Source: Olsenella sp. An293 (GTDB lineage: Bacteria > Actinomycetota > Coriobacteriia > Coriobacteriales > Atopobiaceae). Taken from it: a stretch of 64,000 nt of DNA. The stretch covers positions 1 through 64,000 of the forward strand of contig NZ_NFIT01000008.1 in the NCBI RefSeq assembly GCF_002159495.1, in the 5' to 3' direction. The first letter of the stretch is position 1. Each line of letters opens with the position of its first letter. Shown in pieces: positions 33,067 to 41,142 of this stretch. Both the position numbers and the translations under genes were made by a program. The notes under the pieces were generated by a model, which was not told the origin of the DNA, made no database searches, and saw nothing but the letters and a program-made list of their open reading frames with translations.

Positions 33067-35487
33067 CTACAGGGTCTGCTCGGTGCGGGCGATGATGTCG
33101 TCCTGGGTGGCGCGGGAGAGCACGTTGAAGAAGGCGGAGTAGCCTGCCACGCGGACGATCAGGTCCTTATGCTTCTCGGGGTGGGCCTGCGCGTCGAGCA
33201 GGGTCTCTCGGCTCACGATGTTGTACTGCACGTGGTAGCCGTGAAGGCGGTCGAAGAACGTGGAGATGAGCAGCTCGAGCTTCTGCTTGTTGCGCTCGGA
33301 GGCGAGCATCGTGGGCGCCATCTTCTGGTTGAGCAGCACGCCGCCCGTGATCTTCTCGGTGGGGAGCTTGGAGACGGACTTGAAGACCGCCGTGGGACCG
33401 TGGGTGTCGGCGTTGTGCGCGGGGCTGCAGCCCTCGGCAAGCGGCTCGTGGGCGCGGCGGCCGTCGGGCGTGGCCATGGTGCCCATGCCCTGGCCCACGT
33501 TGGCGCTGATCGAGGAGGTGCCGGCGTAGCGGATGCCGCCGATGGGCCCGCGGCCGTGGCGCGTGTTGGGGTACTTGGCGATCTCGTCGATGTAGGACTG
33601 GTAGGCATCCACCACGAGCTGGTCCACGGAGTCGTCGTCGTTGCCGTACTTGGGCGCGTCGTTCACGAGCATGGACTGGATGCGCTGGCTCTCCGGCGAG
33701 GTGAAGTCGTCCTCGAGCGCGGCCCAGAGCTCGGCCGGCGTGATGCGCTTCTCGTCAAAGACGAGCTTCTTGATCGCGGCGAGCGAGTCGGCCATGTTGG
33801 CGATGCCCACCTGCAGGCCGGAGATGAAGTCGTAGACCGCCCCGCCCTCCTTGATGGTCTTGCCGCGGCCGATGCAGTCGTCGGTGAGCGCGGAGCAGAG
33901 AATGTCCGGCACGTCGCGCTCGGAGGCCAGGTCGATGGCGTTCTCCACGATGACGCTCGCGCGGGTAATCTCGCGGATGGTCTTGTCCCAGGCCTCCATG
34001 AGCTCGTCGTAGCTCTTCATGTCCTTGAAGGAGCCGTAGCCCTTGGCAAAGCGCTTGCCGGTGGTCATGTCCACGCCGTCGTTCATCACCACGAGCAGCA
34101 TGCGCGGGAAGTTCACGTAGCTCATGCCCGTGCAGCGGTAGCCCCACTTGCCCGGGACAGCCGTCTCCACGCAGCCGATGGCGGAGTAGTTGTAGGCGTC
34201 CTCCTCGGCCACGCCCCACTTGATGAAGGACGGGATGATGACCTCGTCGTTGTTGAGGGCGGGCATGCCAAAGCCGAGCTTCATGACCTCGATGCACTCG
34301 TCGTAGAACTCCTTGTTGAGCCCCGCGTGGTAGCGCACCGTGAGGTTGGGCTGGGTGAGGCGGGTCTGCGCCACGGACTGCAGCACGAGGAAGGAGAGGT
34401 CGTTGACGGCGTCCTTCTTGTCCGTGGTCTGGCCGCCGATGGTGACGTTTTGGTACATGGGGCTGCCGGCGGAGGAGAGGGTGTGCGCCTGGCTGCGGAC
34501 CTTGTTGACCGAGAGCGTCTTGATCCAGAGGCACGTGAGCAGCTCGAGCGCCTCGTCGCGCGTGATGGCGCCGGAGGCGACGTCGGCCTCGTAGTACGGG
34601 AACATGTACTGGTCGAAGCGTCCGTAGGAGAGGCTGTGGCCGTTGGACTCGATCTGCAGGATGAGCTGGATGAACCAGACGGACTGCACGGCCTCGCGGA
34701 AGGAGCGGGCGGGCTCGTAGGGCACGCGCTCGCAGGTCTTCGCGATCTGGAGCAGCTCGGCGGCGCGCGCCTCGTCCTTCTCGGTCTCCGCCATCTCGCG
34801 GGCGAGCGCGGCGTAGCGAGCGGCAAAGCGGCGCACCGCGGAGATCACCACGAGGACGGCCTTGTAGAAGACGTTCTTGTCGATGGAGGCGGGGTCGGTG
34901 AGGTCGAGGGCGGCGCGGCACGCGCGGACGCGCTCCTCGTAGCCGGCGAGGCCGTCCGAGAGCACGCGGGCGTAGTTCACGGCCAGGTGGGCGTCGCCGG
35001 CGTTGAGCTTGCCCTCCATGCCAAACAGGCCGGTCTCCATGTAGACCTTGACCTCGTCGGGCAGCAGGGCCTCGCCGCGGGAGCGCAGGTTGTTGTTCTC
35101 CCAGAAGGGCGCGAGGTCGCGGAGCTGCTGCTTGGTCTGATCGGTGATGTAGAAGACGTCGCCGTCGCGCTTCTCGAAGGTGTCGAGCTCGTTCAGGACG
35201 AACTCCATCGTGTACTCGGGAAAGACCGGGGCGTTGCGGTTCTTGGTGGCCTGGTTGCCCACGATGAGGGTCTTATCCTCGATGTAGACCGTCATGTTGT
35301 CGAGGATCTTCTCGAGCATGAGAGCGCGCTTCATGACGTTGGGCTGGTTCTGGCACGCCTTGTAGGCCTCCGTTGCCAGCACCGCGCGCTCGGCGTCGAC
35401 GTAGGGCTTCTCGTCGAGCATCTCCTCGCGGAAGGCCTGCATGCGGGGCGTGAGCTCTCCGAAGTGGCTGCTGTTGGTCTGGGACAT
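33067..35487 (-). CDS. glycyl-radical enzyme, YbiW/PflD-like (probable anhydrohexitol-phosphate lyase)
   Basis: An 806-residue glycyl-radical enzyme. The thiyl cysteine is C439 in AIGCVETAVPG and the radical glycine is G782 in RVAGYSAFF. A single cysteine followed by V-E points to the C-O-cleaving eliminase/dehydratase branch rather than true pyruvate formate-lyase, which has two adjacent cysteines. The neighbouring FsaA-type aldolase and divergent activase copy the E. coli ybiW set, whose product has been reported to open 1,5-anhydroglucitol-6-phosphate (PflD the mannitol analogue). Substrate here is inferred from that. ATG 35487 follows GGGGAG. Confidence 0.85.
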   Translation of the reverse strand: MSQTNSSHFGELTPRMQAFREEMLDEKPYVDAERAVLATEAYKACQNQPNVMKRALMLEKILDNMTVYIEDKTLIVGNQATKNRNAPVFPEYTMEFVLNELDTFEKRDGDVFYITDQTKQQLRDLAPFWENNNLRSRGEALLPDEVKVYMETGLFGMEGKLNAGDAHLAVNYARVLSDGLAGYEERVRACRAALDLTDPASIDKNVFYKAVLVVISAVRRFAARYAALAREMAETEKDEARAAELLQIAKTCERVPYEPARSFREAVQSVWFIQLILQIESNGHSLSYGRFDQYMFPYYEADVASGAITRDEALELLTCLWIKTLSVNKVRSQAHTLSSAGSPMYQNVTIGGQTTDKKDAVNDLSFLVLQSVAQTRLTQPNLTVRYHAGLNKEFYDECIEVMKLGFGMPALNNDEVIIPSFIKWGVAEEDAYNYSAIGCVETAVPGKWGYRCTGMSYVNFPRMLLVVMNDGVDMTTGKRFAKGYGSFKDMKSYDELMEAWDKTIREITRASVIVENAIDLASERDVPDILCSALTDDCIGRGKTIKEGGAVYDFISGLQVGIANMADSLAAIKKLVFDEKRITPAELWAALEDDFTSPESQRIQSMLVNDAPKYGNDDDSVDQLVVDAYQSYIDEIAKYPNTRHGRGPIGGIRYAGTSSISANVGQGMGTMATPDGRRAHEPLAEGCSPAHNADTHGPTAVFKSVSKLPTEKITGGVLLNQKMAPTMLASERNKQKLELLISTFFDRLHGYHVQYNIVSRETLLDAQAHPEKHKDLIVRVAGYSAFFNVLSRATQDDIIARTEQTL

Positions 35488-35576
35488 CTGCAACTCCCCT
35501 TCTCCTGGGACGCCTTCTGGCTTTGTCATACTTATAGCAGCGTGCGGGCGGTGTGTCAACGTTCGCAATTGTATTT

Positions 35577-35592
35577 ACTTTCGTTCGTAAGT
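35577..35592. promoter_or_regulatory. probable DeoR operator, TTTCGTTCG type, radical enzyme/activase gap
   Basis: ACTTTCGTTCGTAAGT is an imperfect palindrome in the 167-base divergent gap. A matching TTTCGTTCGAAA lies at 36666-36677 before the deoR-like gene. The shared word in both gaps fits one regulator controlling the set and itself. Confidence 0.5.
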
Positions 35593-35654
35593 TTACTACC
35601 ATTGAGCTGCCGAGAAGAGCCGCTTGCCGCCAGTCCGCCCAGGAGGAGCCCGCC

Positions 35655-36563
35655 ATGCAGTCCGCCACCGTCTTCAACGTCCAGAAGTTCAGCCTCGACG
35701 ACGGCCCGGGCATCCGCACCGTGGTCTTTCTCAAGGGCTGCCCGCTGCACTGCTACTGGTGCTCCAACCCCGAGAGCCAGGCACGCGCGCCGCAGCTGGA
35801 ATGGAACGAGAAGAGCTGCGTGGGCTGTCGGGCGTGCCTCGCCGCGTGCCCGGGCGCGGCCGCCGCGGGCCCGGAGGACAGGCGCCACGTCGACGTGCGT
35901 GCCGTGGACGCGAGCTCGGTCGAGGCGGCGGCCGCGGTCGCGGGCTGCCCGGGGCGCGCGCTCACGGTGGCGGGCCGCACGCGCACGGTGGAGGACGTCT
36001 TCGAGGAGTGCATGCAGGACGAGCCCTTCTACCAGCAGAGCGGGGGCGGAGTGACGCTCTCGGGCGGCGAGCCGCTCACCTGGCCGGACTTCTGCGTCGA
36101 GCTGCTGGGGCGCCTGCGCGAGGCGGGCGTGGACACCAACGTGGAGACCACGGCGCACGTGCCCGCGCGCGACTTCGAGCGCGTGTGCGCGCTGCTCGAC
36201 CACGCCTACATCGACATGAAGCACTGGGACGCGGCCGCGCATCGCGAGGGCACGGGCGTGGGAAACGACCTCATCCTCGCCAACACGCGCGCCGCCATCG
36301 AGCGCGGCGTCGACGTGCTCGTGCGCACGCCCGTCATCCCCGGCTTCAACGACTCCGTCGAGGACGCGCGCCGCTTCGCCGAGCGCCTGCACGAGGTGGG
36401 CGCCACGCGCGTGCAGCTCCTCCCCTTCCACAACCTCGGCGAGAGCAAGTACGACCTCCTAGGCCGCGACTATCGCCTTCACGGGCTCACCAACCTGCAC
36501 GAGGAGGACCTCGAGGAGTTCCGCCAGGCGTACGAGGACACGGGAATCGACGCGTTCTTCTAG
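35655..36563 (+). CDS. glycyl-radical enzyme activating enzyme (radical SAM)
   Basis: A 302-residue radical SAM activase that places the glycyl radical on the enzyme encoded divergently. The SAM cluster is C29, C33, C36 (KGCPLHCYWCSNPE). A ferredoxin-like insert has one full cluster motif, C55VGCRACLAACP; where relatives usually carry a second CxxCxxCxxxC, only AGCPGRAL is left, so one auxiliary cluster appears lost. SGGEPLTWPDF and PFHNLGESKYDLLG are typical. ATG 35655 follows AGGAGGAG; the frame opens earlier without a site. Confidence 0.9.
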   Translation: MQSATVFNVQKFSLDDGPGIRTVVFLKGCPLHCYWCSNPESQARAPQLEWNEKSCVGCRACLAACPGAAAAGPEDRRHVDVRAVDASSVEAAAAVAGCPGRALTVAGRTRTVEDVFEECMQDEPFYQQSGGGVTLSGGEPLTWPDFCVELLGRLREAGVDTNVETTAHVPARDFERVCALLDHAYIDMKHWDAAAHREGTGVGNDLILANTRAAIERGVDVLVRTPVIPGFNDSVEDARRFAERLHEVGATRVQLLPFHNLGESKYDLLGRDYRLHGLTNLHEEDLEEFRQAYEDTGIDAFF

Positions 36564-36580
36564 GGTGGCTTGAGGGCAAC

Positions 36581-36637
36581 CTCGCATGACACCTGTTTTT
36601 GACCACCTTTTGTGGTTCAAAATGGGCGTCGTGCGAG
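36581..36637 (+). terminator. nested hairpin after the activase gene
   Basis: The outer arms CTCGCATGAC and GTCGTGCGAG (9 of 10 pairs) enclose an inner stem TTTTGACCAC / GTGGTTCAAAA (one bulge) around a CTTTT loop. It lies 18 bases past the activase stop and separates it from deoR. Function as a terminator is likely but the U-tract is inside the structure. Confidence 0.4.
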
Positions 36638-36665
36638 ATGCGTCATTTGGCTCGTGTGTTGCTGT

Positions 36666-36677
36666 TTTCGTTCGAAA
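36666..36677. promoter_or_regulatory. probable DeoR operator before the deoR-like gene
   Basis: TTTCGTTCGAAA, symmetric apart from the two central bases, lies about 48 bases upstream of the start, next to a possible -10 (TATACT at ~36692). It matches the site at 35577-35592 and suggests autoregulation. Confidence 0.5.
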
Positions 36678-36724
36678 GCGCAAAAGACGGCTATACTTTC
36701 GAATAGTCAATCGAAGGAGCCGTC

Positions 36725-37474
36725 ATGCCCGCACGTACCAACCGCATCCTGGAGATCCTGACCGAGCGCGAGCGCGTGGAGGTCTCGGCTCTGGCCGAGG
36801 AGCTCGGCGTCTCGCAGGTCACCATGCGCAAGGACCTCACAGAACTCGAGCGGCGCGGCCTCATCCGCCGCGAGCACGGCTTCGCGGTGCTGCGCAGCGC
36901 CGACAACGTCGAGGGTCGCCTCGCCTACCACTATGAGGAGAAGCGACGCATCGCCCGGCGGGCCGCGGAGCTCGTGCGCGACGGCGACACCATCATGGTG
37001 GAGAGCGGAAGCTGCTGCGCGCTGCTCGTGGCCGAGCTCGCCGCGTCCGGCCGCGAGGTCACGGTCGTCACCAACAGCGCCTTCATAGCGGGCTACGTGC
37101 GCGACGCCGCGAGCGTTCAGACCGTGCTGCTCGGCGGCATCTACCAGAAGGACTCCCAGGTCATGGTGGGCCCGATGGTGCGCTCGTGCGTCGAGGGGTT
37201 CTACGTCGACCTGCTCTTCGCCGGAACGGACGGCTTCTCCCCGCGCACCGGCTTCACCAACAGCGACCAGATGCGCGCCCAGGCCGTGCGCGACATGGCC
37301 TCGCACGCCGAGCGCGTCGTCCTGCTCACGGAGAGCGAGAAGTTCAGCCGCCACGGCACCGTGCCGCTTTCCCTAGGCGAGAAGGACCTCGCCGTGATCA
37401 CCGACGCCCACGTGAGCGACGAGGCGCGCGCAGAGCTCGAGGCCGCCGGCGTCGAGCTCGTCTGCGCGGGCTGA
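36725..37474 (+). CDS. DeoR family transcription regulator
   Basis: A 249-residue DeoR-type sugar-phosphate-responsive regulator. The N-terminal helix-turn-helix reads VEVSALAEELGVSQVTMRKD, followed by LERRGLIRREHG. The sensor domain has DTIMVESGSCCALLVAEL, VVTNSAFIA and DLLFAGTDGF. It follows the activase gene and probably represses the radical-enzyme operon until a sugar phosphate binds. Confidence 0.88.
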   Translation: MPARTNRILEILTERERVEVSALAEELGVSQVTMRKDLTELERRGLIRREHGFAVLRSADNVEGRLAYHYEEKRRIARRAAELVRDGDTIMVESGSCCALLVAELAASGREVTVVTNSAFIAGYVRDAASVQTVLLGGIYQKDSQVMVGPMVRSCVEGFYVDLLFAGTDGFSPRTGFTNSDQMRAQAVRDMASHAERVVLLTESEKFSRHGTVPLSLGEKDLAVITDAHVSDEARAELEAAGVELVCAG

Positions 37475-37484
37475 CCCTCTCGCG

Positions 37485-38666
37485 CTACTCCGTCGAGCCG
37501 CCCTCGCCGTCTCGGTTCATGCGCTCGGCGTAGGTCCGGGCGCGCTCGAGCTGGTCGTTCAGCACGTCAATCGTCTTGGAGAAGGACTCGTTGGCCTGCT
37601 CGCGGAACTTATCGATGCTGTCGAGCGTGGAGAAGACCGCATCGTAGGCACGCCGCAGCGTCTCGGGGGAGACGCCGCTCGAGACGGCCTGCTGCTGCGT
37701 GCGCAGGGAGTTCTCCTGAAGAAGCTTGCTCGTGCGGTCGATCATGGCGTCCGTGGTCTTGTTGACGGCGTCGATCTGGTCGAGCACGAGCTTTTGGTTC
37801 TCGAGCGACTGCGCCACGATCACGGCGGTGCGCAGCGCCGTCACCGTGGTGGTCTTGGCGCGCTCGACGCCGCGCACGAGCTGGTCGTTGTTCTGCTGGA
37901 TAATGCCCATCGAGAGGTAGGCCTGGATGGTCACGGCCGCCTGCGTCTGCACGTCCTGGCGGCGCTGCCGCACGGCGAAGAGGGCGTCCCTCTCGAGCGA
38001 GGACGCCAGCTCGACGTTGCCCGCCGCGCGCTCGCGGTCGATGCGCGCCACCAGCTCGTCGTCGATGTTGGTCAGCAGCTCGTAGGCGCGCTTGAGGGTG
38101 CCCAGGTTGCCCCAGAGGCTGCGGCGCTCCACGTTGAGGGCGGCGTTGTCCCTGCGCAGCAGGTCCTGCCCCTTGTTGAGCGAGAGGAGGATGGCGTTGA
38201 GCTGCTTCTGGTTGGACTCGTAGCGCTTGAAGTAGCGCTTCACGCGGCTGGCAAAGGGCAGCGCGCCGAGCAGGCGCTCGGCGAAGGTGTCCTCTCCGGG
38301 AGCGAGCTCGTCGACCTCGTTGCGCAGGTCGACGAGGCTCTTGGAGACCTGCTCCTGCGTGCCGCCGCTCTTGGACGTGGCCAGGGACTGCTCGAGGAAG
38401 CGGCTTGAGGTGCTGGCGGTCTCTCGGAAGGCGTCGGACCCCACCTCAAAGATCGCGTCGACCTCCTGCTTGAACTCCAGGCTCTGAGGCGGCAGAGCGG
38501 CCACGCGGGAGACCCAGGAACTTGCGTTGCCGCTCAGGCGCAGCAGCTCCTCGGAGCTCGGCGCGGGTACCTGCGCGAGGGCGCCCTCGGTCTTGACGGG
38601 CTCCGGCGCCGGCGTCACCTCCAGGTCGAAGCTGTCGTCGGGGGCGTCGAGAAGATCGTGTGCCAT
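37485..38666 (-). CDS. telA: TelA/YaaN-like toxic anion resistance protein
   Basis: A 393-residue, mostly helical cytoplasmic protein of the TelA family. Characteristic stretches are LLGALPFASRVKRYFKRYES, LNAILLSLNKGQDLLRRDNA, QTQAAVTIQAYLSMGIIQQN and AKTTTVTALRTAVIVAQSL. The family is linked to tellurite and envelope stress resistance by an unknown mechanism and often sits beside an XpaC gene, as here. Last gene of a four-gene minus-strand set. Confidence 0.88.
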   Translation of the reverse strand: MAHDLLDAPDDSFDLEVTPAPEPVKTEGALAQVPAPSSEELLRLSGNASSWVSRVAALPPQSLEFKQEVDAIFEVGSDAFRETASTSSRFLEQSLATSKSGGTQEQVSKSLVDLRNEVDELAPGEDTFAERLLGALPFASRVKRYFKRYESNQKQLNAILLSLNKGQDLLRRDNAALNVERRSLWGNLGTLKRAYELLTNIDDELVARIDRERAAGNVELASSLERDALFAVRQRRQDVQTQAAVTIQAYLSMGIIQQNNDQLVRGVERAKTTTVTALRTAVIVAQSLENQKLVLDQIDAVNKTTDAMIDRTSKLLQENSLRTQQQAVSSGVSPETLRRAYDAVFSTLDSIDKFREQANESFSKTIDVLNDQLERARTYAERMNRDGEGGSTE

Positions 38667-38703
38667 GGTGGTCTCCTATCCTTGTGTCGAATCGTTCCGT
38701 CGA

Positions 38704-39393
38704 TTACGACAGTTCATCGGTCGGCTCGCCCAGGGAGAGCTCGCTCGGGCGGTGCCCCAGGCGCTGCCGCAGGTAGTCGGAGCCCGTCTCTATCTGCGTC
38801 GAGGCACCCTCGACGATGCCCGTGCGCATGCGGTCGAGCGCTCCGGCGACGTCAGCGCATTGCTCGTCGAGAGCCGTGACGTTTCTGCGCGCGCGATTGC
38901 TGGCGCGCCCGCCAAAGCCGAGGTAGCGTACGTTGGTCACAAGCTGCTCCCACGCTCCGGGCAGCCAGGACGTCGCGAGCGAGAGCACGAGGTGGCGGTC
39001 CTCCTCGGCGCCTGCGGTCGTGAACTCGGGCAGCTCCACGAGCTCGGCCATCGAGCCCACCACGGTACGCAGACGCTCGGCCTCGGCGGAAATGCCACGC
39101 GGCTCGTCTGCCTCGCACGCTGCCTCGATGCGCGCCGCCATGTCGTTCACGGCCTGCGCGGATTCCTTGAGCGTGGGGTCGGCTCCCACGAGCGCGTCGA
39201 GGTCGATGGCGGCCACGTGCTTTGGCATGTTGAGCGAGGTCAGCAGCATCCAGGAGCCCGCGGACATGGCAGCGCCTGCCACGACGAGAGCAAGCTGCGA
39301 GACAAGGGTCGAGGCGAGAAGGACCGCGGAGGCAGCAAAGACAACAAAGACCGTCACCGCGACGCCCGTCACCAGTGCCTTGTCTCCTTGCAT
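38704..39393 (-). CDS. XpaC-like membrane protein paired with TelA
   Basis: A 229-residue protein with two N-terminal membrane helices (LVTGVAVTVFVVFAASAVLL, LALVVAGAAMSAGSWMLL) and a helical cytoplasmic part. The arrangement matches the XpaC-type partner that accompanies TelA/YaaN in other bacteria; sequence similarity is too low for me to be sure. It probably anchors the TelA protein at the membrane. Confidence 0.5.
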   Translation of the reverse strand: MQGDKALVTGVAVTVFVVFAASAVLLASTLVSQLALVVAGAAMSAGSWMLLTSLNMPKHVAAIDLDALVGADPTLKESAQAVNDMAARIEAACEADEPRGISAEAERLRTVVGSMAELVELPEFTTAGAEEDRHLVLSLATSWLPGAWEQLVTNVRYLGFGGRASNRARRNVTALDEQCADVAGALDRMRTGIVEGASTQIETGSDYLRQRLGHRPSELSLGEPTDELS

Positions 39394-39480
39394 TCGCCCC
39401 CCCTCTCGAGCCTGATGGCCTGTCCCTTTTTGTCTGAACGAAAAAACACGTCCCCAATGTGCAGAAAACCTGTCCCGTTT

Positions 39481-41124
39481 TTACAGATAGCCGCGAATCT
39501 CCTTGAAGGCGGCCGTGAGGTCGCCGTCGCCCGCGTCGAAGACGCGGCCGCCCGTGAGCTCGGCGAGGCGGCCCATCTCGTCGGCGCTCGCCTCGCCAAA
39601 CAGAATCGCGTAGACGGGGATGCCCTGCACCGCCTCGTTGGCCTCGTACCACTGCGCAAAGCCGTCAATGCCCGGGGCGTCGGTGTTCTCGCCGTCCGAG
39701 AAGAGCACGACGGAGGTCACGTTGTCGTCCGCGCGGGTCTGCGCCGCCAGCTCGAGCGCGTGCTGGAGCGTGCCGTAGAGCGCCGTGCCGCCGAGCGCGG
39801 AGAGGTCGTTCACGTAGGAGCTCACGTCGGCGAGGTTCCCGTCCTCCCCCACCACGAGGTCCTTCTCGCTTTTTATTCCGGAGGCAAACTCCACAAAGCG
39901 AATCATCTCGCGCGGCTGGAAGGTGAGCAGCGCCGCGGTGCCGTCCGCACCCGTCTCGGTGAGCGAGAGCAGGGCTGCCTTGAGGGCATCGAGGCGCTCG
40001 CCGCCCATGGAGCCCGAGGTGTCGATCTGGAAGACCATGTTTGCGGGCTTGCGCACCTCAGAGACCCAGCTGGAGAGCAGGGCGCGCACCGTCGCAAGCC
40101 GGTTGGGAAAGGGAATCTCGAAGACCATCCGCTCGTCGTCGGGCGTGGTAGCGTCCGTGCGGCGGTGCGTCTCGTCGGCGATGCGCTGCTGGACGTCGTC
40201 GCGACGCAGGTAGTCCACCAGCGCGCCGTAAGCCGCCTCGACCTTCTCGCCCCGGCCGGAGAGCAACGTAAGCGGATAGTCGGCCGTGATGACGCCGTCT
40301 TGCGGGATCACCTCGACGAGGTCGGGATCCTGCAGGATGAGCGACTCGTAGTTGAAGACGCCGTCGACGGCTGAGGAGTCCTTGTCGTAGGCCTCCATGA
40401 GCCAGCCCGAGGAGCCGCTCGTGAGCGCCTGGCCCTGCGCAAAGCGCGTGAGGTCGGAGGCCACGACGTCGACGTCGGCGGCCGTGATCGCGGCCCCCGT
40501 GCCCGAGATCGCCGTCGCCAGCTCGACGAGCGCAGAGAAGCCGCTGTTTGACGACACCGGACTCGACATGCCGTAGGCAAACTCCCCCGACGCCGCCGCG
40601 TCCACGACCTCCGCCCAGGTGGGGCTCTTCTCGTCCCAGCCCAGCTCCGCCGCACGGTCGCGCTTGACGCCGAGGACCACCGGCGTGCGCATGATCGAGG
40701 CCTCCTCCGAGACCAGCGCGCTCTTCTCGTCAAAGAGCGTCATGTAGGCGTTGGAGGGGAACCACGTTGCGTCGAAGTCGCCCTCGCCGGCCATGACCGT
40801 CTCGGTGCCGTCGAGCGTGCCCTGGTAGGTGAGCTCCACGGTAATGCCCAGCTCCGCCTGCGCGTCCTCGAGGATGGGCAGCATGTCCTTGATCTCGGAG
40901 CCGGCGAGGACCCGCAGGGTCGTGCCGGCGACGTCGGGGTCGGCCTCAGGGTCGGAGCTGGGATCGGGATTGGTCGCCGGCTGCTCCCGGGCGTCGTCGG
41001 GCGCGGGCTCGGCGGCCTCATCGCGCGAGCACGCGGGCAGCGCCACGGCGCAGACGAGCGCGCAGACCAGGGCGAGAAGAACGGCGAGCGCGCGAGAGCG
41101 CGAGTGCGCGACGACAGCTGTCAT
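39481..41124 (-). CDS. lipoprotein: solute-binding domain fused to a VWA domain
   Basis: A 547-residue lipoprotein (lipobox in ALVCAVALPAC). Residues ~50-340 look like an ABC-type extracellular solute-binding domain (TLRVLAGSEIKDMLPILEDA, MAGEGDFDATWFPSN, GVITADYPLTLL). Residues ~365-547 form a von Willebrand factor A domain with a MIDAS motif (VFQIDTSGSMGGERLDALKA, then TALYGTLQHALELA and VVLFSDGENTD). It probably works outside the membrane as a metal-dependent adhesion or scaffold unit. Followed 87 bases later by the XpaC-like gene. Confidence 0.8.
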   Translation of the reverse strand: MTAVVAHSRSRALAVLLALVCALVCAVALPACSRDEAAEPAPDDAREQPATNPDPSSDPEADPDVAGTTLRVLAGSEIKDMLPILEDAQAELGITVELTYQGTLDGTETVMAGEGDFDATWFPSNAYMTLFDEKSALVSEEASIMRTPVVLGVKRDRAAELGWDEKSPTWAEVVDAAASGEFAYGMSSPVSSNSGFSALVELATAISGTGAAITAADVDVVASDLTRFAQGQALTSGSSGWLMEAYDKDSSAVDGVFNYESLILQDPDLVEVIPQDGVITADYPLTLLSGRGEKVEAAYGALVDYLRRDDVQQRIADETHRRTDATTPDDERMVFEIPFPNRLATVRALLSSWVSEVRKPANMVFQIDTSGSMGGERLDALKAALLSLTETGADGTAALLTFQPREMIRFVEFASGIKSEKDLVVGEDGNLADVSSYVNDLSALGGTALYGTLQHALELAAQTRADDNVTSVVLFSDGENTDAPGIDGFAQWYEANEAVQGIPVYAILFGEASADEMGRLAELTGGRVFDAGDGDLTAAFKEIRGYL

Positions 41125-41142
41125 GGCGGTTCCCCTCCTGCG

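Noticed and set aside
33067-35487. Pyruvate formate-lyase
   Set aside because: The active site has one cysteine in GCVE, not the adjacent Cys-Cys pair of true formate acetyltransferases, and the partner is an FSA-type aldolase.
33016-36054. 1012-codon plus-strand ORF across the radical enzyme and activase
   Set aside because: Shadow frame of the real minus-strand radical enzyme gene that runs on into the activase; the real genes have motifs and proper starts.
39481-41124. Magnesium-chelatase-type VWA subunit
   Set aside because: It has a lipoprotein signal and a solute-binding domain, and no AAA+ partner is nearby.
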